Assembly: GCF_001894985.1 (NCBI RefSeq)
Contig: NZ_BCXG01000007.1
Location: forward strand, 62,001 to 126,000
Source of the DNA: Rhodococcus tukisamuensis NBRC 100609
GTDB taxonomy: Bacteria; Actinomycetota; Actinomycetes; Mycobacteriales; Mycobacteriaceae
Direction of reading: 5' to 3'
Length of the DNA stretch: 64,000 nt
Shown here: piece by piece, positions 35,437-43,131 of the stretch
Layout: each line of letters starts with the position of its first letter
Numbering within the stretch: the stretch's first letter is position 1
Program-made: the position numbers and the translations under genes
The notes under the pieces: model-generated
Databases searched by the model: none
Seen by the model: only the letters and a program-made list of their open reading frames with translations
What the model was told of the DNA's origin: nothing

Positions 35437-36174
35437 TCACGCTACTCCCGACGCCCAGCGTGCGGCGGCCGTCGGATCGGAGGTCGACGCCACCCCCGGC
35501 GGCACCGGTGTACGGGCCACCATCAGCACCGGAACGCCCAGTTCCCGGGCGGCGCCGAGTTTCGCGGAGGTGAGCGCGCCGCCGCTGTTCTTGGTCACCA
35601 GCACCTCGATGCGGTGCTCACGCATCAACGCGATCTCCGACTCGAGGGTGAACGGTCCGCGGTCGAGCAGCAGCGTCGCCTCGGCCGGCATCGCGACCTC
35701 CGGCGGGTCGATGGCCCGGACCAGGTACCGGCCCGGCGCGCCGGCGAACGCGTCGACGCCCTGACGCCCGATCGTGAGGAACACCCGCCGCCCCAGCGCC
35801 GGCACCTCGCGTGCGGCCTCGGCGAGGTCGCGGACCGCGTGCCACCGATCTCCCTCCCCGGCAACCCATTCCGGCCGGCGCAGCACCAGCAGCGCCGCCC
35901 CCGCCCGCGCGCACGCCCAGGCGGCGTTGGCGGTGATCCGGGTCGCGAACGGGTGGGTGGCGTCGACCACGGCGTCGATCCGGTTGCCCCGCATCCATTC
36001 CGCGAGGGCGTCCCGGCCGCCGAACCCGCCGACCCGGACCTCGCCGACGGGGAGCACCGGCTCACGCACCCGGCCCGCCAGCGACGAGACCACCGACACC
36101 GCCGGGTCGGCGTGCAGCAGCGCCGCGAGGTCGCGGGCCTCGCGGGTCCCGCCGAGCACCAGGACGCGGCGCAT
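35437..36174 (-). CDS. cobK: Precorrin-6A reductase CobK
   Basis: 245 residues. NADPH-dependent reduction of precorrin-6A to 6B. Motifs: RVLVLGGTREARDLAALL (nucleotide site), VSSLAGRVREPVLP, VRVGGFGGRDALAEWM, VVDATHPFATRITANA, VLVTKNSGGALTSAKLGAAR. The start overlaps the cobM stop by 1 nt. Confidence 0.94.
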   Translation of the reverse strand: MRRVLVLGGTREARDLAALLHADPAVSVVSSLAGRVREPVLPVGEVRVGGFGGRDALAEWMRGNRIDAVVDATHPFATRITANAAWACARAGAALLVLRRPEWVAGEGDRWHAVRDLAEAAREVPALGRRVFLTIGRQGVDAFAGAPGRYLVRAIDPPEVAMPAEATLLLDRGPFTLESEIALMREHRIEVLVTKNSGGALTSAKLGAARELGVPVLMVARTPVPPGVASTSDPTAAARWASGVA

Positions 36175-36923
36175 CAGTGCGTCGCGCGGGACCGGGTCGC
36201 CGAGTACAGGTAGCTGTCCGGGAAGCCCTCCGCGGCCAGCACCCGGCCGACGATCACCACCGCCGTCTTGGTGATCCCCGCCGCGTGGACCTGCTCGACC
36301 AGGGTGGCCAGCGTGCCCCGCAGCACCACCTCGTCGGGGCGGCTGGCGAACGCGACCACGGCGGCGGGGCAGTCGGAGCCGTAGCTCTCGGACAGCTCCT
36401 CGACGATCTGCTCGATCCGGTGCGCGCCCAGGTGGACCACCATCGTCGCCCCGCTGCGGCCGAGCGACCGCAGGTCCTCGCCGGGCGGCATCGCGGTCGA
36501 CAGGGTGGAGACGCGGGTCAGCACGATCGACTGGGACACCCCCGGGACGGTGAGCTCACGCCCGAGCGCCGCCGCGGCCGCGGTGAATGCGGGGACCCCG
36601 GGCACGATGTCGTACCCGACGCCGGCGGCCTCGAGCCGGCGAACCTGTTCGGCCACAGCGGAGTAGATCGACGGGTCACCGGAGTGCAGGCGCGCGACGT
36701 CGAGCCCGGCACGGTCGGCCTCGACGAGCTTGTCGACGATCTGGTCCAGGCTCATCCGGGCGGTGTCGACGACCTCGGCGCCCTCGGGGCAGGTGTCGAG
36801 CAGTTCGGCGGGCACCAGGCTGCCGGCGTACAGGCACACCGGGCTGGCGGCGATGACCCGCGCCGCCCGCAGGGTGATCAGGTCCGCGGCACCCGGCCCG
36901 GCTCCGATGAAGTGGATGGTCAC
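36174..36923 (-). CDS. cobM: Precorrin-4 C11-methyltransferase CobM
   Basis: 249 residues from GTG 36923 with AGGAG upstream; the frame to 37364 is antisense to cobL. SAM-dependent tetrapyrrole methylase: IHFIGAGPGAADLITLRAAR, CLYAGSLVPAELLDTCP, RLHSGDPSIYSAVAEQV, YDIVPGVPAFTAAAAALGRE, and VVIVGRVLAAEGFPDSYLYS. It methylates C-11 of precorrin-4. Overlaps cobL by 4 nt and cobK by 1 nt. Confidence 0.95.
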   Translation of the reverse strand: MTIHFIGAGPGAADLITLRAARVIAASPVCLYAGSLVPAELLDTCPEGAEVVDTARMSLDQIVDKLVEADRAGLDVARLHSGDPSIYSAVAEQVRRLEAAGVGYDIVPGVPAFTAAAAALGRELTVPGVSQSIVLTRVSTLSTAMPPGEDLRSLGRSGATMVVHLGAHRIEQIVEELSESYGSDCPAAVVAFASRPDEVVLRGTLATLVEQVHAAGITKTAVVIVGRVLAAEGFPDSYLYSATRSRATH

Positions 36924-38164
36924 TGGTTCGACTCCTCTGTCGTCTCTGTCACGGAGCTGGGCTTTGACACCGACCACTGGGCGACCGGAAGCTGGGGCCG
37001 CCAGGCGGTGAATCCGCCGAGCGGTTCGCCGCGGTAGACCTGGAACTTGCGGAGGTCGCCGCCGAGCCGCGAGTGCCACTGCAGCACCAGCGATTCCGAC
37101 TCCGCGGTCACCGCGTTTACGACCATCCGCCCGCCCGGCCGCAGCCGCGCCCAGCAGGCGTCGAGCAGGCCGTCCTGGGTGACGCCGCCGCCGACGAAGA
37201 TCGCGTCCGGGCCGGCCGCCTCCGCGTCGAAGGCCGCGGGCGCGCTGCCCCGCACGGCCAGCGCCGGAACGCCCAGCGCCGACGCGTTGTCCTGGATCTG
37301 CTCGACCCGTGACGGCTCGCGCTCGAACGCGACCGCGCGACAACGGGGATGGCTGCGCATCCACTCGATGCCGATGGTGCCCGAGCCGCCGCCGACGTCC
37401 CAGAGCAGTTCACCGGACGCGGGCGCGAGCGCGCTCAGCGTCAGCGCCCGCACCTCGTGCTTGGTCATCTGCCCGTCGCCCCGGTACGCGGCGTCCGGCA
37501 GGCCCGGGATCCGGGTCAGCCGAGGCGTGGCGCCCGAGCCCCGGACCTCGAGGGCGATCACGTTCAGTGGGTCGCCGGGCTCGGGCGGCCAACGGTCCGC
37601 GGTCCCGTCGTGCACCCGTTCCGCCGGCCCGCCGAGCTGCTCGAGCAGCACCATCCGGCTGCCGCCGAAACCGCCCTCCCGCAGCAGTTCCGCGACCGCC
37701 GACGGGGTGTGCTGGTCGTTGCTGAGCACCAGTACCCGAGCGCCGTCGCGCAGTTCGGGTGTCAGGGTGGCGACCGGCCGGTTCACCAGGCTCACCGTCG
37801 GCACCTCGTGCAGCGGCCAGCCCAGCCGGGCACAGGCGAGCGAGACGGACGAGGGATGCGCGATCACCCGGATCCGTTCGGGACCGAGCACCCGGCACAG
37901 CGTGACGCCGACTCCGTGGAACATCGGGTCGCCGCTCGCGAGTACGCACACCCGGCGTTGGCGATGCTCGTCGAACAGGGCGGGCAGCGCGGGCACCATC
38001 GGCGACGGCCACGGCACCCGCCGCGCCGAGGACTCCGGGACCAGGCCGAGCTGCCGGGTCGAGCCCATCAGGACCTCGGCGTCGGTGACGGCCCGCTGCG
38101 CGCGGGGCGAGAGGCCGTCCCAGCCGTCGGCGCCGATGCCGACGACGGTGACCGGCAGGCTCAT
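36920..38164 (-). CDS. cobL: Precorrin-6Y C5,15-methyltransferase (decarboxylating) CobL
   Basis: 414 residues from ATG 38164. The N-terminal half is a CobE/CobL-N tetrapyrrole methylase (VVGIGADGWDGLSPRAQRAV, VLASGDPMFHGVGVTL). The C-terminal half is a Rossmann SAM methyltransferase (LLWDVGGGSGTIGIEWMRSH, AFEREPSRVEQIQDNA, IFVGGGVTQDGLLDACWARL). It methylates C-5 and C-15 and removes the C-12 acetate carboxyl. The start overlaps the SDR stop by 4 nt. Confidence 0.95.
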   Translation of the reverse strand: MSLPVTVVGIGADGWDGLSPRAQRAVTDAEVLMGSTRQLGLVPESSARRVPWPSPMVPALPALFDEHRQRRVCVLASGDPMFHGVGVTLCRVLGPERIRVIAHPSSVSLACARLGWPLHEVPTVSLVNRPVATLTPELRDGARVLVLSNDQHTPSAVAELLREGGFGGSRMVLLEQLGGPAERVHDGTADRWPPEPGDPLNVIALEVRGSGATPRLTRIPGLPDAAYRGDGQMTKHEVRALTLSALAPASGELLWDVGGGSGTIGIEWMRSHPRCRAVAFEREPSRVEQIQDNASALGVPALAVRGSAPAAFDAEAAGPDAIFVGGGVTQDGLLDACWARLRPGGRMVVNAVTAESESLVLQWHSRLGGDLRKFQVYRGEPLGGFTAWRPQLPVAQWSVSKPSSVTETTEESNQ

Positions 38165-38898
38165 CGCGGCATCCGCCGCCAGATCGCCTGCGGCAGCAGC
38201 CGCATCACGAAGATGGCCGGACGCAGCATGCCGGGGACCCACACGCGCTCGCGGCCCCGGCGCAGCGCCTTGACCACCGCATCCGCAACCTGACCGGGGG
38301 TGCTCGACATCGGCGCCGGGGTCATGCCCTCGGTCATCTGGCCGATGACGAAGCCCGGACGCACCAGCAGCAGCCGCACACCGCTGCCGTGCAGCGCGTC
38401 GCCGAGCCCACTGGCGAAGCCGTCGAGCCCGGCCTTGGCCGAGCCGTACACGTAGTTCGCGCGCCGCACCCGGGCGCCCGCGACCGAGGAGAACACCACG
38501 ATCCGCCCCGACCCCTGCGCGCGCAGCAGCTGCGCGAGGTGCGTGAGCACGCCGACCTGCGCGACGAAGTCGGTGTGGATGACGTTCACCGCGTGCTGGG
38601 CGTCCGTCTCGGCGCGGGCCTGGTCGCCCAGGATGCCGAAGGCGAGGACCACCACGTCGATCGGGCCGAGTTCGACGATCTCCGAGAGCACCCGGCCGTG
38701 GTCGGCGAGGTGGTCGGCGTCGAACTCGACGGTCTCGACCGACGTGGCACCCGCCGCGAGGACCCCGGCCCGCTCGCGCTCCAGGTCGCCGCTGCGGCGG
38801 GCCGCCAGGATCACCGGCCTGCCGGGCGCAAGCCTCGCGGCGATCTCGAGCCCGATCTCGCTGCGGCCGCCGAGGATGACTACCGATCCGACACTCAT
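38161..38898 (-). CDS. Short-chain dehydrogenase, DprE2-like (Rv2073c-like)
   Basis: 245 residues. Rossmann fold with the cofactor loop [16 protein letters not shown], then VLAFGILGD, catalytic [21 protein letters not shown] (Ser, Tyr-x-x-x-Lys) and VRPGFV. It resembles the epimerase half DprE2 of arabinogalactan synthesis, but no DprE1 is next to it. In M. tuberculosis an SDR lies in this same place before cobL. Co-transcription with the cob genes (4-nt overlap) suggests a link that is not understood. Confidence 0.85.
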   Translation of the reverse strand: MSVGSVVILGGRSEIGLEIAARLAPGRPVILAARRSGDLERERAGVLAAGATSVETVEFDADHLADHGRVLSEIVELGPIDVVVLAFGILGDQARAETDAQHAVNVIHTDFVAQVGVLTHLAQLLRAQGSGRIVVFSSVAGARVRRANYVYGSAKAGLDGFASGLGDALHGSGVRLLLVRPGFVIGQMTEGMTPAPMSSTPGQVADAVVKALRRGRERVWVPGMLRPAIFVMRLLPQAIWRRMPR

Positions 38899-38929
38899 GG
38901 CCTCAAGTGTCCTCGACTACGGTCGGCCC

Positions 38930-39343
38930 ATGGCTCGCACCCCCTTCAACCCCGCCGACCTGTCCGACGAGGCACACGCATTCCTGCGCGATCGGCACCT
39001 CGCCACCCTGACGACCCTGCGCCGCGACGGCACCCCGCACGTGGTCGCCGTCGGCTTCACCTGGGACCACGAGGGCCAACTCGTGCGGGTGATCACCAAC
39101 GGCGGCTCGCAGAAGGCGCTCAACGCCGAACGCGCCGGCTACGCGGCCGTCACCCAGATCGACGGCGCCCGGTGGCTGACCCTCGAGGGGCCGGCCCGGG
39201 TCAGCGACGATCCGGCGGAGGTCGCCGAGGCGGTGGCCCGCTACGCCGGCCGGTACCGCGAGCCCCGGGAGAACCCGACCCGGGTGGTCATCGAGATCAG
39301 TGTCCGACGGGCGCTCGGGCTGGCCACCCTGCTCGGCCGCTGA
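38930..39343 (+). CDS. F420-dependent biliverdin reductase-like PPOX protein (Rv2074-like)
   Basis: 137 residues from ATG 38930; TACGGT ends about 7 nt upstream. Split-barrel flavin fold: [79 protein letters not shown], and [15 protein letters not shown]. The position, divergent from the SDR before cobL, is the same as Rv2074, which reduces biliverdin with F420H2. The same activity here is an inference from synteny and motifs. Confidence 0.83.
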   Translation: MARTPFNPADLSDEAHAFLRDRHLATLTTLRRDGTPHVVAVGFTWDHEGQLVRVITNGGSQKALNAERAGYAAVTQIDGARWLTLEGPARVSDDPAEVAEAVARYAGRYREPRENPTRVVIEISVRRALGLATLLGR

Positions 39344-39463
39344 TCTCGACGGGTGAGTCTTACGGCGCTAGGGTGAGCTGAGTCACAATCGCGTTCGGCG
39401 GCCGACTCTCCGATCGGCGGACCGCGCAGGGCCGAGCGCCTCGCATCGGACCTAGGAGCAGCC

Positions 39464-39919
39464 ATGGGCGCTCGACGTACTTCGATTCTCCGGATCACCG
39501 CCCTGACGGCACCGCTCGCCGCCGCGGCCCTGTTCGCCGCCCCCGGTCAGGCCCTTCCCCCGCACCCGTTCGGTCCCCCGGCCCTGACCATCGGCTGCCC
39601 CAATCAGGGCAGCCTGATGTCGCTGACCGGCGGGACCGGGCAGTCCGGGCCGGAACCGGGGATCAATCCGGGCGAGATCAGGTTTGCCTCGTTCCCGGCC
39701 GCCCCGCCGATCCCGGCCGCCGCCCAGGTGACGGTCGCGTGGATCAACACCGACACCGGTCAGACCGGCATCGCGAACCTCGAGGGCAGCTACCCGTACC
39801 TGGCGAAGACCGTCTACACCGGCCGCGGCAACGTGATGGCGACGCTGTTCGGGTCGATCAACCTCGGCAGCCAGCCGCTGTGCCAGGCCAACCCGACATT
39901 CGGCAACTTCATCGCGTGA
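39464..39919 (+). CDS. Small secreted protein of the W-x-N family
   Basis: 151 residues from ATG 39464 behind TAGGAGCAG. The signal peptide ends near residue 30 (ITALTAPLAAAALFAAPGQA). The mature part has two cysteines (TIGCPNQGS, QPLCQAN) and beta-rich sequence with VTVAWINTDTGQTGIANLEG, then VYTGRGNVMATLFGS. The W-[IL]-N and TG-G pattern recurs in the secreted proteins at 57806, 58276 and 62687. Function unknown. Confidence 0.7.
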   Translation: MGARRTSILRITALTAPLAAAALFAAPGQALPPHPFGPPALTIGCPNQGSLMSLTGGTGQSGPEPGINPGEIRFASFPAAPPIPAAAQVTVAWINTDTGQTGIANLEGSYPYLAKTVYTGRGNVMATLFGSINLGSQPLCQANPTFGNFIA

Positions 39920-39956
39920 CGGACCCGGAAGGCGGCGGCGAGAGCGGCGGCACTGT

Positions 39957-40180
39957 TCACCGCCGGATGAGGTGACTTCTCGCCTGTGTGAAGATTCGGT
40001 CGACCTCGTCGAGACTGCACGGCGCGGTGCCCGGCTTCATGAGAGTTGCCGCGCCGGCGGCAATTCCGAATCGCACAGCGTTGGAGAGGGACTGCCCCCG
40101 CGCCAACGACAGCGTGATTGCCGCGACCATGCTGTCCCCGGCGTCACGCCGCTGCGGACCGAAACGTCAACCGCGTCGTC
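39957..40180 (-). pseudogene. PfkB-family sugar kinase, C-terminal remnant
   Basis: On the minus strand the frame reads AGDSMVAAITLSLARGQSLS, NAVRFGIAAGAATLMKPGTA, PCSLDEVDRIF, ending TGA (39957-39959). This is the catalytic GAGD Asp and ATP-binding tail of PfkB/ribokinase proteins. Just upstream, DAVDVSVRSGV, the strand that normally precedes GAGD, is in another frame, so there is a frameshift, and the N-terminal 200 residues are missing. A PfkB kinase belongs to the mycobacterial DosR regulon, which fits the neighbours. Confidence 0.75.
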
Positions 40181-40234
40181 TGCCGGCCGCCGCAGCCGGG
40201 GCGGATATACCGCGTCGCGGCCTCCTCCGCCCTG

Positions 40235-40468
40235 GGCAGCGCTCAGCCGACCAGTTCACACGGACTGGGCATCACAGCAGCACTGGCCCTGGCCGCCGCC
40301 CTTGGCCGAGAGCCCCGCCGCGCGGTTGTCTACGCGGTCGAAGCGGACGACCTCGGCTACGGCATCGGATTGTCACCGGCGGTGTCCGCCGCCCTGCCCC
40401 TCGTCATCGCGTCGGTTGCCGCAGAGATTCGCGTCAGCGCGAAGACCCGGCGGCCGGACTCGCATTGA
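40235..40468 (+). pseudogene. Hydrogenase maturation protease, C-terminal remnant
   Basis: The frame ending at 40468 reads SSHGLGITAALALAAALGRE, then RRAVVYAVEADDLGYGIGLS, PAVSAALPLVIASVAAEI. This is the C-terminal half of HycI/HyaD-type endopeptidases (THGLG, then VYGIE-x-x-D, then GxGLSPxV). The N-terminal GxGN-x-x-x-x-DDG site is absent and upstream codons are not protein-like. There is no hydrogenase in the window, so it is an isolated relic. Confidence 0.7.
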
Positions 40469-40575
40469 CGGGTGAAGCCGGTCGGTGACCGAGCACATCA
40501 GGGTCCGTGGTCACCGGCAGCAGAGAACTTCCGCACCGCCCCCAGCTCCGCCCAACGGAGTCCTGGCGACACCTG

Positions 40576-40863
40576 TCAGACGGCGGCGAGAAACAACAGA
40601 CCGGCCGTGATTCCAACGAGCCCGGTCAGCCCGCCGAGGATCGCCTCCACGGTGACCGGCCGGTGTGCGGCGACGGCGCGTTTTCGGGCGACCGCCGCGG
40701 CGACGACCGCGCCCAACCCCAGGAGGACACCGACTCCGAAGCTCCAGAAGGCCACGAGCGAGAGTGCGCCGAGCATCAGCGCCATGTCACCAAGGTCCTT
40801 CGGCCGTGCCGACCCGGATGGCACCGCCCGGTCGGGGTGCTCGTCTGGTTCGTGGGCGGACAT
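40576..40863 (-). CDS. Small DUF4190-like membrane protein
   Basis: 95 residues. A polar N-terminus (SAHEPDEHPDRAVPSGSARP) is followed by two membrane helices (LGALSLVAFWSFGVGVLLGL and ILGGLTGLVGITAGLLFLAA) joined by a basic loop (ARKRAVAAHRP). The layout and the LGxLSLVAFW and GxxLGLGAVVAAAVA motifs resemble DUF4190 proteins. Role unknown. Confidence 0.6.
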   Translation of the reverse strand: MSAHEPDEHPDRAVPSGSARPKDLGDMALMLGALSLVAFWSFGVGVLLGLGAVVAAAVARKRAVAAHRPVTVEAILGGLTGLVGITAGLLFLAAV

Positions 40864-40921
40864 CGTGGTCTATTCGCCGTTGTGTGTCGGTTGCATCTTC
40901 CCGCCCGTTCCGGCCGGTATG

Positions 40922-41083
40922 TCAGATCGCATTCGTTGTCCGAGCGGCTTCCGCCTCTGAAGTGGTGCCCTCCGGTGGATTCCCTTCAGGAACGCTATTG
41001 ACCATACGGCGATTGTCCGGTTCGTTGTAGGGCTCGAGGACCTCGACGACAAACTCGGTGGCCCCGACCGCCGATGTAGTCAC
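40922..41083 (-). CDS. Small acidic hypothetical protein
   Basis: 53 residues from GTG 41083, 4 nt after the stop of the DedA remnant. The sequence (VGATEFVVEVLEPYNEPDNR, then MVNSVPEGNPPEG) is polar and acidic with no domain I know. The tight spacing suggests it was, or is, the last gene of that operon. It could also be spurious. Confidence 0.35.
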   Translation of the reverse strand: MTTSAVGATEFVVEVLEPYNEPDNRRMVNSVPEGNPPEGTTSEAEAARTTNAI

Positions 41084-41087
41084 CGGA

Positions 41088-41459
41088 TCAGGCGCCGGTC
41101 CGCCGGAGGCGGCGGACCCTCGACCGCCAGACCAGGACAATGCCCAGCAGGATGACCCCGACCACAACCGCCGTAGTACGGCCGACGGCATCGGCGACGG
41201 CGGCATACGAATTCCCCGCGACGAAGCCGAGCACAACGAAGCCGACGCCCCAGACGAGGCCGCCGAGTGCGTTGAAGGCCAGGAATCGGCGGTAGGGCAT
41301 GCGCGAAATCCCGGCCAGCAAGGGCACCGCGGCTCGCGTGAACACAACAAAGCGGCCGAAGAACACCGCCGAGCCACCGCGACGTGCCAGAAGATCTCGG
41401 GCAGAGTCGATACGGGCGCGACGCCGGGCGATGGCCGGCCCGTCCAACAGCCGCGGACC
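41088..41459 (-). pseudogene. DedA family membrane protein, C-terminal remnant
   Basis: The last 123 codons match the C-terminal half of DedA/SNARE-associated proteins: GPRLLDGPAIARRRARIDSA, the conserved GGSAVFFGRFVVFTRAAVPL with LAGISRMPYRRFLAFNALGG, and two membrane helices. The N-terminal half (E-x-G-x-x-x-PGD and GRR motifs) is not found in any of the three frames upstream. It is therefore truncated, like other genes in this stretch. Confidence 0.65.
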
Positions 41460-41692
41460 GAGATGCTGTCGAGGTGACGTTGTGGGCGGGTGCCCACCTC
41501 GACTGCAGGCCAGCCTTCTCCTCACCCGTGCACGGCGGCAGAGCACAAGGTCCCCTGTCCGCCGAGAAACGGCCGCGACGGCGCCCGGCGCACCGGAGCA
41601 CCGGCTCGTCGATGCGGCGACCCGAGAGCGGACCGTTCCTTCTTCCGGTGGGCTACCGCTGCCGCCCACACTGCGGCCCTCAACCTTCACAC

Positions 41693-41962
41693 TCAGCTTG
41701 CGTGCGGTTTTCGAGCAATCGCCTGCTGGACTTCCACAATGCGGCGCCGCTCGCAACTGTCCGCCTTCAGCTTCTCGGCGGCGGTCACCACATGCGCGTC
41801 CGGTCCCGGAAAGACGAGCGCCTCGTGGTCGTTGCGCAGCCATCTGACGAAGTACGGTGGCCCACCGCCCGCCGAACGGACCTCGACGATCTGCCCGATC
41901 TCGTCCGGTGCGCCGACGATCGTTCCCTTCATCACCAGCCAGTCCCCCGGTTCCGCGTGCAT
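41693..41962 (-). CDS. DUF1918 domain protein
   Basis: 89 residues from ATG 41962 with GGAGAAGGGA upstream. The block MHAEPGDWLVMKGTIVG, then GQIVEVRSAGGGPPYFVRWL and DHEALVFPGPDAHVVTA is a complete DUF1918 domain, a small SH3-like barrel common in actinobacterial stress regulons. The C-terminal helix (AEKLKADSCERRRIVEVQQA) is extra. Divergent from flavodoxin with two weak DosR-like boxes between them. Confidence 0.78.
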   Translation of the reverse strand: MHAEPGDWLVMKGTIVGAPDEIGQIVEVRSAGGGPPYFVRWLRNDHEALVFPGPDAHVVTAAEKLKADSCERRRIVEVQQAIARKPHAS

Positions 41963-42046
41963 TCCCTTCTCCGTCCGCCACCACCCGACAAGATCGGTAT
42001 TTGTGTGTCGTCGTTCGATCGTCGCGCCTTGCGCCACACCGAGGAA

Positions 42047-42060
42047 GAGGCTTTGGGCAC
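42047..42060. promoter_or_regulatory. Candidate DosR-like box (weak)
   Basis: GAGGCTTTGGGCAC matches 6 of 8 fixed positions of GGGNCNNNNGNCCC and has the usual CTTT core. It lies 85 nt before the DUF1918 start on the other strand. Confidence 0.35.
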
Positions 42061-42133
42061 CTGTCGGGGCCTCGACATCACCTGGTGCGGTCACACCGAC
42101 GTGGGAGCGGACCGACGAAAGAAGTTCGGCCAC

Positions 42134-42147
42134 AGGACTTTGTGCTC
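42134..42147. promoter_or_regulatory. Candidate DosR-like box (weak)
   Basis: AGGACTTTGTGCTC has a perfect GGACTTT half-site but only 5 of 8 fixed positions overall. It lies about 110 nt before the flavodoxin start. Confidence 0.3.
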
Positions 42148-42257
42148 TGCTCGGGCTGTGGTGGTCGATGGAACACTGAGAAGTGAAACCCGAGTCGGAG
42201 GATCGCACCCAGTCCGTGGTTTGGTTCCGACCAGTGCTCGGCACAGGAGGAATCGTC

Positions 42258-42773
42258 ATGCGCACACTCGTCGTCCACGAGTCGATGTTCGGGAACACTC
42301 ATCGCGTCGCGGAAGCGATAGCCCGGGGCATCGCACCGTTCAGTTCGGTCAAGGCCGTCCCGGTGTCGCAGGCACGGGACGAGGATCTGTCTGGATACGA
42401 CCTGGTAATCGTCGGAGGGCCGACACACGTACACGGGATGAGTCGCGAATCGACACGTCACAGCGCGGAAGAGACGGCCGGCAAACCCGACAGCACGGTG
42501 ACACTGGAACCGGATGCAGCGAGCGAAGGCATCCGGGAATGGCTTTCGTCGCTTGCACCCACCCACGGCAAGGCAGTCGCGTTCGACACCCGAGTGGATG
42601 CGCCCGCGTTCCTGACCGGGAGAGCATCGAAGGGAATCGGGAGAAAGCTTCGGCACCTGGGATTCGATCTCGTCGCGGAGTCGGAGAGTTTCCTCGTCGA
42701 CAAGGAGTCGCGCCTCGAGGACGGCGAAGAGATTCGAGCCGAGCAGTGGGGGCGCTCGCTTGCACAGCAGTGA
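42258..42773 (+). CDS. Flavodoxin domain protein
   Basis: 171 residues from ATG 42258 with AGGAGG (42245-42250). The FMN phosphate loop ESMFGNTHRVAEAIARG is at residues about 8-24, followed by DLVIVGGPTHVHGMSRESTR and KAVAFDTRVDAPAFLTGRAS, then KGIGRKLRHLGFDLVAESES. It is a long-variant flavodoxin that should carry electrons or sense redox. Homologues occur in rhodococcal and mycobacterial stress regulons. It shares a divergent promoter region with DUF1918. Confidence 0.85.
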   Translation: MRTLVVHESMFGNTHRVAEAIARGIAPFSSVKAVPVSQARDEDLSGYDLVIVGGPTHVHGMSRESTRHSAEETAGKPDSTVTLEPDAASEGIREWLSSLAPTHGKAVAFDTRVDAPAFLTGRASKGIGRKLRHLGFDLVAESESFLVDKESRLEDGEEIRAEQWGRSLAQQ

Positions 42774-42831
42774 GGGTGCTCGCCCGCGTAGCCGCGGTGA
42801 CGCTCTGTCCATTTCGGAGAAGGAGGTCGCC

Positions 42832-43131
42832 ATGGCGAAGGGCGTGAACCTCACCTTTCACGGGGCCGCGAGGACGGCAACCGGCTCGTGCACGGAGATT
42901 GTGTCGGAGGGCAGGCACACCAGGCTGGACTGCAGCCTGTTCCAGGGGTCGCGCAGCCTCGAGACGCTGAACTACGGCGCTATTCCTTCCCGCCGGACAC
43001 CATTGACGCAGTTGTCCTCACCCGTGCACATATCGACTCCGGCACCCGCCGCGCCGACGGTCGCGGCCACCAGGGCATTGCCCGCCGCACGCGAAATGGT
43101 CTGCATCCCCGATCACGCCCCGGGTTGCTAG
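42832..43131 (+). pseudogene. Metallo-beta-lactamase RNase (CPSF-like), frameshifted and truncated
   Basis: ATG 42832 has a strong AAGGAGG (42820-42826), and the first 45 residues (VNLTFHGAARTATGSC, then LDCSLFQGSRSLETLNYGAI) match MBL-fold exonucleases of the Ysh1/CPSF73 type. After that the frame breaks: the expected continuation FPPDTIDAVVLTRAHIDSG is in another frame, and the HxHxDH zinc motif is lost (RAHIDSGT). Only about 100 codons remain of about 450. It converges on ppsA, whose stop it touches. Confidence 0.78.
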
